Source: Chloroflexota bacterium
Lineage (GTDB): Bacteria > Chloroflexota > Dehalococcoidia > Lucifugimonadales > UBA3495
DNA length: 5,862 nucleotides
Direction of reading: 5' to 3'
NCBI GenBank assembly: GCA_022562335.1
Contig: JADFPM010000176.1
Coordinates: forward strand, 1-5,862
The position numbers and the translations under genes are program-made. The notes beneath the pieces are model-generated. The model ran no database searches. It was given only the letters and a program-made list of their open reading frames with translations, and was not told the origin of the DNA. Positions 1 through 5,862 of this stretch are shown in pieces. Position 1 is the first letter of the stretch. Each line of letters begins with the position of its first letter.

Positions 1-885
1 CAGGTCGTGGTCCACGTCGAAAATCACGATATTCGTCTGGATGCTCTCGGGGTCCACGTCCAGGCCCTGGATATTTGACAGGCCTTGGGCCAGGCGCTGG
101 GCGTTGGCGTGGTCATCCGCCAACCGGTCGATCATGCTGTCCAGGGCCACCAATCCCGCTGCCGCCAGTATCCCGGCCTGGCGCATTCCTCCACCCACCA
201 TCTTGCGCCACCGGCGGGCGTCGTCGATGAACTCCTGGGACCCGCAAAGCACCGAGCCCACCGGGCAACTCAGGCCCTTGGACAGGCAGAAACTGACGTC
301 GTCCACGTCTTTGGCCAGTTCGCTGGCGGGCACCTCCAGGGAGACGGCGGCGTTGAAAATACGGGCCCCGTCCAGGTGGACCTTCGCGCCGGCGGCGTGG
401 GCTATGTCGGCGATCTCCTTGGTGTCCTGGGGAGTCAAGACCCCGCCGCTGCACCGGTTGTGGGTGTTCTCCAGGCAGACCAAAGTGGTGGGAGGGAAGT
501 GTATGTTGCCCGGCGGGCGGATGGCCGCCTCAAGCTCGGCCGGGTCTATCTTGCCCTGGTGGCCGTTGGGCACCAACCGCGTCTGCGCCCCTGCCAATGC
601 CGAGACCCCGGCCGACTCGTTCCAAAATATGTGGGCCTGATCGCCCATGACGATCTCGTCGCCCCGTTGGGTGTGGGTCAAGACGGCCACCAGGTTGCCC
701 ATGGTGCCGCTGGCCGTCAGCAATCCGGCTTCCATGCCCATCAATTCGGCCGCTCTTTCTTGGAGGCGGTTGATGGAAGGGTCCTCGCCGAATACGTCGT
801 CCCCCACCTCGGCCTCCGCCATGGCCCGGCGCATCTCGTCGGTGGGTTTGGTGATGGTATCGCTGCGCAGATCTATGACATCCAT
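1..885 (-). CDS. ltaE: Low-specificity L-threonine aldolase, 3' end missing (runs off left edge)
   Basis: A cytoplasmic PLP enzyme of fold type I that cleaves L-threonine or L-allo-threonine to glycine and acetaldehyde. The frame is open for 295 codons from the ATG at 885 to the window edge; family members run to about 335-350 residues, so roughly the last 45-50 are missing. The protein begins MDVIDLRSDTITKP, typical of the family. PLP-site landmarks are visible: SGTMGN near residues 59-64, H85 in QAHIFWNE (stacks on PLP), H129 in IHFP, D172 and R175 in the HLDGAR motif, and the Schiff-base lysine K203 in LSKGLSCPVGS. The start is fixed by a strong AGGAGGGAGG Shine-Dalgarno ending 5 nt upstream. 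The gene is divergent from the hydrolase cluster and has its own promoter-like element. L- versus allo-threonine preference cannot be read from the sequence. A long open frame on the opposite strand is a shadow. Confidence 0.95.
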   Translation of the reverse strand, partial: MDVIDLRSDTITKPTDEMRRAMAEAEVGDDVFGEDPSINRLQERAAELMGMEAGLLTASGTMGNLVAVLTHTQRGDEIVMGDQAHIFWNESAGVSALAGAQTRLVPNGHQGKIDPAELEAAIRPPGNIHFPPTTLVCLENTHNRCSGGVLTPQDTKEIADIAHAAGAKVHLDGARIFNAAVSLEVPASELAKDVDDVSFCLSKGLSCPVGSVLCGSQEFIDDARRWRKMVGGGMRQAGILAAAGLVALDSMIDRLADDHANAQRLAQGLSNIQGLDVDPESIQTNIVIFDVDHDL

Positions 886-953
886 CGAGTCCTCCCTCCT
901 GGTTATCTTCGGTGGTGCTTCCGTTGCTTATTTAGCTATGGAAATTCTCGCGT

Positions 954-962
954 ATTCTAGCA
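954..962 (-). promoter_or_regulatory. Probable extended -10 promoter element for ltaE
   Basis: On the minus strand the sequence reads TGCTAGAAT: a TGn extension followed by TAGAAT, which matches 5 of 6 bases of the TATAAT consensus. It lies about 70 bp upstream of the ltaE ATG and predicts a leader of about 60 nt. No good -35 hexamer is present at normal spacing, as expected for an extended -10 promoter. Similar sequence (TGTTAGAAT) precedes gltX. The call rests on motif similarity only. Confidence 0.45.
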
Positions 963-996
963 GGATTGCCTCGGCGGGACTACCGCCTGCGCCACC

Positions 997-1038
997 GGCT
1001 ATCAGCCGCTGGCCGCTGAAACCTGACCGCTGATAGCC
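997..1038. repeat. Imperfect inverted repeat with 10-bp perfect arms in the divergent intergenic region
   Basis: GGCTATCAGC at 997-1006 is exactly complementary to GCTGATAGCC at 1029-1038, with a 22-nt loop. Inside it the 7-mer GCCGCTG occurs twice in tandem (1005-1011 and 1012-1018). The element ends 10 bp before the -35 box of the hydrolase promoter. There is no T-tract on either side, so it is not a typical Rho-independent terminator. It could be an operator for the divergent promoters or a copy of a dispersed GCTATCAGC-type palindromic repeat; the window alone cannot decide. Confidence 0.6.
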
Positions 1039-1048
1039 CGGCGATTTC

Positions 1049-1077
1049 TTGCCAAACATGGCTGGGTTCCCTATGAT
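1049..1077 (+). promoter_or_regulatory. Sigma70-type promoter for the hydrolase-lspA-rluD cluster
   Basis: TTGCCA (1049-1054, 5/6 match to TTGACA) is separated by 17 bp from TATGAT (1072-1077, 5/6 match to TATAAT). Transcription would begin near 1084, giving a leader of about 22 nt that contains the GGAGGA ribosome-binding site and ends at the ATG at 1106. This placement rules against the TTG (1049) or ATG (1058) starts, which would lie within the promoter. The hexamers and spacing are read directly; activity is inferred. Confidence 0.65.
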
Positions 1078-1091
1078 GAATTCAAGGACCG

Positions 1092-1097
1092 GGAGGA
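1092..1097 (+). promoter_or_regulatory. Ribosome binding site deciding the hydrolase start
   Basis: GGAGGA lies 8 nt before the ATG at 1106. The other in-frame starts upstream (TTG 1049, ATG 1058, ATG 1073 and ATG 1076) have no comparable Shine-Dalgarno and fall within or beside the promoter hexamers. This favours a 217-residue protein. Confidence 0.7.
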
Positions 1098-1105
1098 ATG
1101 CCGCA

Positions 1106-1759
1106 ATGCGTCAGAGCGCCGTCTCTTTCTATACCAAAGACCAATCGGGACAGCTAACCCTTGAGGGCGTCGTGGCCCAGCCCGATGGCGATACGGGTCC
1201 CTGGCCCGCGGTGGTCATGTGCCATCCCCATCCCCTATTTGGCGGCAACATGGACAACAACGTGGTGCTGGCAATCACCCACGCCCTGGTCGATAAGGGT
1301 TTCGCCACCCTGCGGTTCAACTTTCGCGGCGTGGGCAACAGTCAAGGGGAGCACACCAAGGGAGAGAGGGAAGGCGAAGACGTGCTCAGCGCTCTGGAGA
1401 TGCTCAAGGCCTGGCCGGGTGTCGATGGCAAAAGGTTGGGTCTCGCGGGATATTCCTTCGGATCGTCGGTGGTGTTGGGCAATGCTTCGGCCCACAAAAA
1501 GGCCAAGGCCTTGGCCCTGATCTCGCCCCCGTTGCGAGCGGTGGAAAGCACACCCCTCAAAAAAGACAAAAGGCCGGTATTCATCATATCCGGCGACAAA
1601 GACAAGCTGGTCCAGTCCGATGGATTGGGACCGGCGCTGGACGGCTTCAAGCACCGTCCCGAATGCCAGATCGTGGAAGGCGCAGACCATTTCTGGGGAG
1701 GCTACGAGGGCCAGATGGTGCCCCAGGTCTGCCGGTTTTTCGCCCAACAGCTAACGTAA
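1106..1759 (+). CDS. Alpha/beta hydrolase, COG2945-like, substrate unknown
   Basis: A cytoplasmic 217-residue alpha/beta-fold hydrolase with no signal peptide. Visible landmarks are HPHPLFGGNMDNNVV (residues 40-54), typical of COG2945-type hydrolases and likely to include the oxyanion-hole region; LRFNFRGVGNSQG (69-81); the nucleophile elbow GYSFG (115-119) with S117; an acid in SGDKD (162-166), D164 or D166; and the catalytic histidine H195 in GADHFW. The triad is therefore complete and the length is normal. Substrate is unknown for most of this family, with esterase or peptidase-like annotations common. The start at 1106 is chosen because GGAGGA lies 8 nt upstream and a promoter occupies 1049-1077. 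A longer version from 1049 adds 19 unconserved-looking residues. It is the first gene of a compact cluster: lspA follows after 6 nt in the same frame, separated by the TAA at 1757-1759. Confidence 0.9.
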   Translation: MRQSAVSFYTKDQSGQLTLEGVVAQPDGDTGPWPAVVMCHPHPLFGGNMDNNVVLAITHALVDKGFATLRFNFRGVGNSQGEHTKGEREGEDVLSALEMLKAWPGVDGKRLGLAGYSFGSSVVLGNASAHKKAKALALISPPLRAVESTPLKKDKRPVFIISGDKDKLVQSDGLGPALDGFKHRPECQIVEGADHFWGGYEGQMVPQVCRFFAQQLT

Positions 1760-1765
1760 CCCCAG

Positions 1766-2458
1766 ATGCCCGGAAACCAAGAAGCCGTTGGCACCCCTGG
1801 TCCCCTGAATCCGGGCCGAATGCCCGTCTACAAGGACATGGTCCTGTTCCAATTGGCCGCCCTGGTGTTGCTGTGCGACCAGTTCAGCAAGTTCCTGGTG
1901 CGGGCGTTCCTGCAATATCGATTTTCTTTCCCCCAGGAAGGGTTCTTCCGCTTCACCCACACCCACAACACGGGCAGCGCATTTGGCCTTTTTCAGGACC
2001 AGAATCTCCCGCTGATCTTTGCCTCTTTCGTGGGCATCGCCGTGTTGCTGCTGATCTTCCATAGCCAACCTCGCCAGGGTCCCTTGTTGCGGTTGAGCAT
2101 CGGCCTGCAATTGGGCGGTGCGGCGGGGAACCTGCTGGACCGATTCCGATTGGGCCACGTCACCGATTTTATCGACGTGGGGGCGTGGCCGGTCTTCAAC
2201 CTCGCCGACGCTTCCATAGTCACCGGCCTGGTCCTGTTGGGCTGGCTGTTTCTGGTGCAGGACCGGGCCGGACGATCGCAGCGCCATGGCGAGCCATCTC
2301 CGGCAACGCCCTCCGGAGCGATCCCTGGAAAGGGCAGCCAGAGCTCCCAGAGTCCTCGGTGTCACGTGTGCGACGGAGAGATGTTGGCCCTGTATGGTGG
2401 AACGAGATGTTCGTCGTGCGGATTCAAGGAAAGGTTTGAAGAAAATACCGGCGGTTGA
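1766..2458 (+). CDS. lspA: Lipoprotein signal peptidase (signal peptidase II) with C-terminal zinc-ribbon-like tail
   Basis: An integral inner-membrane aspartic protease that removes the signal peptide from diacylglyceryl-modified prolipoproteins. Numbering from 1766, the conserved blocks are DQFSK (38-42), NTGSAFG (68-74), GGAAGNLLDR (117-126; N122, R126), VTDFID with catalytic D134, and FNLADA with catalytic D148. Hydrophobic stretches near 26-37, 81-98, 107-124 and 150-165 fit four membrane helices. After the last helix, where LspA usually ends, there is a Ser/Pro/Gln-rich linker (about 168-197) and then C199-x2-C202 and C215-x2-C218, a zinc-ribbon-like module that would face the cytoplasm. 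The start is uncertain: the ATG at 1766 is 6 nt after the hydrolase stop, but ATGs at 1820 and 1838 give N-termini nearer the usual family length. None has a good Shine-Dalgarno, so coupling to the upstream gene is likely. Identity as LspA is secure; the role of the tail is unknown. Confidence 0.93.
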   Translation: MPGNQEAVGTPGPLNPGRMPVYKDMVLFQLAALVLLCDQFSKFLVRAFLQYRFSFPQEGFFRFTHTHNTGSAFGLFQDQNLPLIFASFVGIAVLLLIFHSQPRQGPLLRLSIGLQLGGAAGNLLDRFRLGHVTDFIDVGAWPVFNLADASIVTGLVLLGWLFLVQDRAGRSQRHGEPSPATPSGAIPGKGSQSSQSPRCHVCDGEMLALYGGTRCSSCGFKERFEENTGG

Positions 2459-2461
2459 CCG

Positions 2462-3406
2462 ATGAAGAGAGATGTCGCGCCGGCCGATGATTCCCCAAAG
2501 GTGTTCGATCTGCGGGCTCCCGCCGGAGCCGAACGGCTGGACCTGTTTCTGGCCGGACAGGACCTGGGCCTGACCCGGAGCCAGTTGCGCCGGCTGATCA
2601 ATGAAGGCCACGTTTTGCTCAACGGGCGGGCGGCCAAAGGTTCGCAAAGGGTGCGGACCGGCGACCTGGTTTCACTGTCCGTCCCGGCCCCCCGCCCGTC
2701 AAAGATGGAGCCCCAGTGGATGCCGTTGACGGTGGTGTTTCAAGACGATGAACTGGTGGTCATCGACAAGCCCGCCGGCCTTTCCGTTCATCCGGGGCCG
2801 GGCCATCCCGACCACACATTGGTCAACGCGTTGCTGGCCCTCTGTCCCGGGATACAGGGGATCGGCGGCGAGATCAGGCCGGGCATCGTCCACCGGTTGG
2901 ATAAGGACACCTCGGGACTGATGATGGTGGCCAAAAGCCATGCCGCTCACCTGGATCTATCGGCCCAGATCAAAGATCGGCGGGTGACCAAGGGATATCT
3001 GGCGCTGGTCTCCGGCGTGATGGGGCAGGATTCCGGGATGATAGATGCGCCGGTGGCCCGTGACCCCCGGAACCGGAAAAGGATGGCCGTGGTTGTGGGA
3101 GGCAGGGAGGCCCGCACCCGCTACCGGGTCGTCCAAACGCTGGACGGCTGGAGCTTGTTGGAACTTTACCTGGAGACGGGGCGGACCCACCAGATACGGG
3201 TCCACCTGGCCAACCTGGGGCATCCCCTGTATGGCGACGGCGTATACGGCCGGGCCAGCCATTCGCTTAACCGGCACTTCCTCCACGCCCATCACCTGGG
3301 ATTCCGGCATCCTTCCACCGGTGAAGAGGTTGAGTTCCGGTCGGAATTGCCGCCGGAACTGGCCTTGGTGTTGGACGAGTTGAGCTCGGCAAAAGCCAAA
3401 CGGTAG
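2462..3406 (+). CDS. RluA/RluD-family RNA pseudouridine synthase with S4 domain
   Basis: Converts uridine to pseudouridine in structured RNA, most likely 23S rRNA if it is a true RluD orthologue. The 314-residue length is normal for RluD-type enzymes. Residues about 24-75 form an S4 RNA-binding domain (ERLDLFLAG, SQLRRLINEGHVLLNG). The catalytic domain follows: LVVIDKPAGLSVHPGPGH (98-115), the signature GIVHRLDKDTSG (141-152) with catalytic D147, and LYLETGRTHQIRVHLANLGHPLYGD near 235-260, which carries the conserved Arg motif. The ATG at 2462 is 3 nt after the lspA stop and has no clear Shine-Dalgarno, so translation probably depends on coupling to lspA. The TAG stop (3404-3406) lies inside a perfect 28 bp palindrome. 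I cannot separate RluD from other RluA-family members (RluC, YlyB-like) by sequence alone, so no symbol is given. Confidence 0.93.
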   Translation: MKRDVAPADDSPKVFDLRAPAGAERLDLFLAGQDLGLTRSQLRRLINEGHVLLNGRAAKGSQRVRTGDLVSLSVPAPRPSKMEPQWMPLTVVFQDDELVVIDKPAGLSVHPGPGHPDHTLVNALLALCPGIQGIGGEIRPGIVHRLDKDTSGLMMVAKSHAAHLDLSAQIKDRRVTKGYLALVSGVMGQDSGMIDAPVARDPRNRKRMAVVVGGREARTRYRVVQTLDGWSLLELYLETGRTHQIRVHLANLGHPLYGDGVYGRASHSLNRHFLHAHHLGFRHPSTGEEVEFRSELPPELALVLDELSSAKAKR

Positions 3407-3430
3407 GGGCGCACGGCCGTGCGCCCCTAC
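3403..3430. repeat. Perfect 28-bp palindrome of GTAGGGGCGCAC type, containing a stop codon
   Basis: The left arm (3403-3416) GTAGGGGCGCACGG is exactly reverse-complemented by the right arm (3417-3430), with no loop. The TAG stop of the pseudouridine synthase lies in the left arm at 3404-3406. RNA from either strand could fold into a very stable GC-rich hairpin, perhaps an mRNA 3'-end stabiliser or a weak terminator, but no T-tract follows on either side. From memory, very similar GTAGGGGCG...CGCCCCTAC palindromes are scattered through many bacterial genomes; copy number here cannot be checked. Confidence 0.85.
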
Positions 3431-3491
3431 GACGACGGTGCTCCTTTGATTGGAATGCAAGCGAGATCCGTGATTCCCGGTAGTGTTGGAG

Positions 3492-3517
3492 TTGACGCCT
3501 GCGGACCATGTTAGAAT
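3492..3517 (+). promoter_or_regulatory. Probable promoter for gltX-glnS (extended -10)
   Basis: TGTTAGAAT (3509-3517) is an extended -10 (TGn plus TAGAAT, 5/6 match). A TTGACG hexamer (3492-3497) lies upstream but only 14 bp from the -10, shorter than the ideal 17, so the extended -10 may carry most of the activity. AATTAT at 3515-3520 would have 17 bp spacing from TTGACG but matches consensus in only 4/6 positions. Initiation near 3524 would leave about 20 nt before the TTG start at 3545, including the ribosome-binding site. The remaining 3431-3491 shows nothing recognisable. Confidence 0.5.
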
Positions 3518-3532
3518 TATGGCCGGAAATAT

Positions 3533-3537
3533 AGGAG
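3533..3537 (+). promoter_or_regulatory. Ribosome binding site supporting the TTG start of gltX
   Basis: AGGAG lies 7 nt before TTG at 3545. No ATG or GTG start in this frame lies between the site and the conserved RVRYAPSPTG N-terminus of GluRS, so the non-ATG start is well supported. Confidence 0.75.
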
Positions 3538-3544
3538 ATTTGCT

Positions 3545-5050
3545 TTGGCGGAACACGTCCGCGTCCGGTATGCCCCCAGTCCTACCGGCGAACCCCACAT
3601 AGGCAACATTCGCACCGCGTTGTTCAATTGGCTTTTCGCCCGGCACCACGGTGGTGAATTCCTCGTGCGCATCGAAGACACCGATCAAGAAAGGCTGGTG
3701 CCCGGCGCGGTGGAAGCGATACTGGACGGCTTGAAATGGCTGGACATCGATTGGGACGAGGGCCCCGAAGTCGGCGGTCCCTACGGGCCGTATTTCCAGT
3801 CGGAACGCCTGGAATTGTATCGGAAGGCGGCCGAAATCCTGATTGGAAACGGATCGGCATACCGGTGTTACTGCTCACGGGAACTCCTGGAACAGATGCG
3901 GAAAGAGCAGACGGGCCGTAACGCCGCCCCGGGCTACGACGGCAGGTGCCGGACCCTTACCACCGAAGAGCGGAATGACCTGGAAGCCGGGGGCGGGCCC
4001 TACGTGATACGGTTTGCCATGCCCGATTCGGGAGTCATCGGGGTTCACGATGAGATCCACGGCTATGTGGAATGGCAGAACGACCTGATGGACGATTTCG
4101 TGATCATGAAATCAGACGGGTTCCCCACCTACCACCTGGCGGTGGTGGTCGATGACCACGAGATGAAGATCAGCCACGTATTGCGCGCCGAAGAATGGTT
4201 GCCCAGCACGCCACGGCACCTGCATATATACAACGCCCTGGGCTACCAGCCGCCCAAGTTCGGCCACCTGCCCATGATCCTGGGCCCGGACCGGGACAAG
4301 CTGTCCAAGCGGCACGGGGCGACGTCTATCTTGGAATATCGAGACACAGGGTACCTGCCCCAGGCCATGTCCAACTTCATGGTGCTGTTGGGATGGTCCC
4401 TGGACGATAAGACCGAGGTGATGACCCGCCAAACCGTGGTGGACAATTTCGATCTGAGCCGGGTAAGCCGTTCCGGGGCTATCTTTGACCAGGAAAAACT
4501 GGCGTGGATGAACGGGGTCTACATCCGGGAGATGGATCCCAAAGACCTGGCGAATCTGACGGCGCCTTTCTTGGCCGGCGAGTTGGAGAATAACGGTCTG
4601 GGAGAAAAAGTCCCCATAGACCAGGACTATTGGTCCAAGATCGTTCCGCTGATACAGGAGCGCATCAAACTCCTATCCGAGGTTTGGGAGCGCACCGGCT
4701 ACTTTTTCCAGGACGAGATAGACTATGAACCTGATGACGACCCCGCGGCGTTGATTCAAAAGGGCATGGACGAAGAATCGGTCCTGACCGCTTTGAGCAA
4801 GTCATTGGATTGCCTGGCCTCGGCCCCGGTCTTTCAAAACCAGCCGTTGGAGGAATCGCTGCGGGCGGTGGCCGATGGCCTGGGACTTACGCCCCGCCAG
4901 TTTTTCGGCGTGCTACGGACGGCGGTCACCGGCCGTACCGCCACGCCGCCCCTTTTCGAGACGATAGAAGTCCTGGGCCGGGACCTGGTGGTGCGCCGGG
5001 TAGCAAGGGCCGCGGAGCGGCTTTCCGCGGCAGGAGGGAACGTAAAATGA
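3545..5050 (+). CDS. gltX: Glutamyl-tRNA synthetase (class I)
   Basis: A cytoplasmic enzyme that attaches glutamate to tRNA-Glu using ATP; non-discriminating forms also mischarge tRNA-Gln. The 501-residue length is normal for a bacterial GluRS. The Rossmann catalytic domain starts with RVRYAPSPTGEPHIGN (6-21), HIGN (18-21) being the HIGH motif. A zinc-type insertion carries C108-x-C110 with Y131 and C135 (GYDGRC). The stem-contact region has ILEYRDTGYLPQAMSNFMVLLGW, just after DKLSKRHG, where KLSKR (252-256) is the KMSKS loop. The helical anticodon-binding domain fills the C-terminal third. Translation starts at TTG 3545, 7 nt after AGGAG. It probably has its own promoter in the 138 bp gap after the pseudouridine synthase, and its TGA overlaps the glnS ATG by 4 nt. 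With GlnRS present, a discriminating GluRS is expected, but I cannot prove this from the residues. Confidence 0.97.
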   Translation: MAEHVRVRYAPSPTGEPHIGNIRTALFNWLFARHHGGEFLVRIEDTDQERLVPGAVEAILDGLKWLDIDWDEGPEVGGPYGPYFQSERLELYRKAAEILIGNGSAYRCYCSRELLEQMRKEQTGRNAAPGYDGRCRTLTTEERNDLEAGGGPYVIRFAMPDSGVIGVHDEIHGYVEWQNDLMDDFVIMKSDGFPTYHLAVVVDDHEMKISHVLRAEEWLPSTPRHLHIYNALGYQPPKFGHLPMILGPDRDKLSKRHGATSILEYRDTGYLPQAMSNFMVLLGWSLDDKTEVMTRQTVVDNFDLSRVSRSGAIFDQEKLAWMNGVYIREMDPKDLANLTAPFLAGELENNGLGEKVPIDQDYWSKIVPLIQERIKLLSEVWERTGYFFQDEIDYEPDDDPAALIQKGMDEESVLTALSKSLDCLASAPVFQNQPLEESLRAVADGLGLTPRQFFGVLRTAVTGRTATPPLFETIEVLGRDLVVRRVARAAERLSAAGGNVK

Positions 5051-5862
5051 CCGAAGCGGGCATTGTTGCTGCTTCGGATTTCATCCGCCAGATAGTGGCC
5101 GATGACGTCGAGGCAAAGAAAAACGGTGGCATGGTGGTCACCCGGTTCCCGCCGGAGCCCAACGGCTACCTGCATATCGGCCACGCCAAATCCATCTGTT
5201 TGAACTACGGCATAGCGGCCGAAAATCCCGGCGGCGTCTGCCACCTGCGCTTTGACGACACCAACCCCGGCCGGGAAGATATCGAATTTGTGGAATCCAT
5301 CAAGTCCGACATCCAATGGTTGGGATTTGATACCGGCGGCCAGATTTATTTCGCCTCCGACTATTTCGAACAACTCTACCAGTACGCCATTCAATTGATC
5401 CGGGACGAGTACGCCTACGTTTGCGATTTGAGCCCCCAACAGATACGCGAATACCGGGGGACCCTGACCGAGCCCGGTATCGATAGCCCTTTCCGGGACC
5501 GCTCGGTCAACGAGAACTTGGACCTGTTCCAGCGCATGCGGGCGGGAGAATTCGAAGAGGAATCCCACGTATTGCGGGCCAAGCTCGACATGGCGTCGCC
5601 CAACCTGAATATGCGAGACCCGGTTCTGTACCGCATCTTGAAGATTCCCCATGACCGCACCGGCGACGATTGGTGCATCTACCCGACCTACGATTTCGCC
5701 CACGGCCAGTCGGACTCCATAGAAGGGATCACCCATTCCCTCTGCACGCTGGAGTTCGAAGACCACCGGCCCCTTTACAACTGGCTGTTGAACCGGCTGG
5801 AGATCCACCGCCCCCAGCAGATAGAGTTTGCCCGTTTGAATCTCACCCACACTGTGTTGAGC
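5047..5862 (+). CDS. glnS: Glutaminyl-tRNA synthetase, 3' end missing (runs off right edge)
   Basis: A class I synthetase that charges tRNA-Gln directly with glutamine in the cytoplasm. The 272 codons present cover most of the catalytic core; family members are about 550 residues, so the acceptor-end remainder and anticodon-binding beta-barrels are missing. Motifs: TRFPPEPNGYLHIGHAKSI with HIGH at 43-46; LRFDDTNP with D70, matching E. coli D66 that reads the glutamine amino group; and YPTYDFAHGQSDSIEGITHSLCTLEFEDHRPLYNW with Y215, matching E. coli Y211. These separate GlnRS from GluRS clearly. The last residues, LNLTHTVLS, enter the KMSKS-equivalent (VMSKR) loop. The start is the ATG at 5047, with AGGAGG (5032-5037) 9 nt upstream, overlapping the gltX TGA as ATGA, so the two are translationally coupled. 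Confidence 0.96.
   Translation, partial: MTEAGIVAASDFIRQIVADDVEAKKNGGMVVTRFPPEPNGYLHIGHAKSICLNYGIAAENPGGVCHLRFDDTNPGREDIEFVESIKSDIQWLGFDTGGQIYFASDYFEQLYQYAIQLIRDEYAYVCDLSPQQIREYRGTLTEPGIDSPFRDRSVNENLDLFQRMRAGEFEEESHVLRAKLDMASPNLNMRDPVLYRILKIPHDRTGDDWCIYPTYDFAHGQSDSIEGITHSLCTLEFEDHRPLYNWLLNRLEIHRPQQIEFARLNLTHTVLS

Noticed and set aside
85..960. Long plus-strand open frame opposite ltaE
   Set aside because: It mirrors the codon pattern of a well-supported gene in GC-rich DNA, has no recognisable motifs, and covers the ltaE promoter region.
2340..2458. Zinc-ribbon region as a separate small gene
   Set aside because: It is in frame with lspA without a stop, and no start codon with a ribosome-binding site precedes the first Cys pair.
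1751..2647. Long minus-strand open frame across lspA and the start of the pseudouridine synthase
   Set aside because: It is antisense to two genes with clear catalytic motifs, is rich in Gln/Arg as expected from shadow translation, and has no family signature.
3403..3430. Palindrome as a Rho-independent terminator
   Set aside because: The stem is strong but no run of T follows on either strand, so the classic terminator structure is absent; a weaker effect on transcription is not excluded.
2957..3688. Minus-strand open frame across the pseudouridine synthase, the palindrome and the gltX start
   Set aside because: It runs through unrelated conserved genes and an intergenic palindrome with no sign of selection on its own protein.
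4834..5850. Minus-strand 338-codon open frame opposite gltX and glnS
   Set aside because: It is antisense to strongly conserved synthetase sequence and contains no recognisable domain.

Overview
This 5.86 kb window is GC-rich chromosomal DNA from a bacterium. It is almost fully coding and carries housekeeping genes rather than an accessory island. I see no phage, transposase, CRISPR, tRNA or rRNA sequence. The genus cannot be fixed from the sequence. A glutaminyl-tRNA synthetase beside a bacterial GluRS, extended -10 promoters and a perfect GTAGGGGCGCAC-type palindrome would fit a Chloroflexota-like (Dehalococcoidia/SAR202-type) genome, but this is a weak inference.

Layout: (1) Bases 885-1, minus strand: a low-specificity L-threonine aldolase (ltaE) cut off by the left edge. 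(2) Bases 886-1105: a 220 bp divergent intergenic region with an extended -10 element for ltaE, an inverted repeat, and a good sigma70-type promoter for the rightward genes. (3) Bases 1106-3406, plus strand: a compact cluster of an alpha/beta hydrolase (COG2945-like), lspA and an RluA/RluD-family pseudouridine synthase, with gaps of 6 and 3 nt. (4) Bases 3407-3544: a short gap holding most of a perfect 28 bp palindrome, which also supplies the stop codon of the pseudouridine synthase, and a probable promoter. (5) Bases 3545-5862, plus strand: gltX with a TTG start, joined by a 4-nt ATGA overlap to glnS, which is cut off by the right edge inside its KMSKS-equivalent motif.

Functionally, lspA handles lipoprotein maturation, the RluD-like enzyme modifies RNA, and gltX-glnS charge tRNA-Glu and tRNA-Gln, so most of the rightward block serves translation and envelope biogenesis. 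Three points deserve attention: the zinc-ribbon-like tail on LspA, the translationally coupled GluRS/GlnRS pair, and the palindrome that contains a stop codon. I found no convincing new multi-gene system here.
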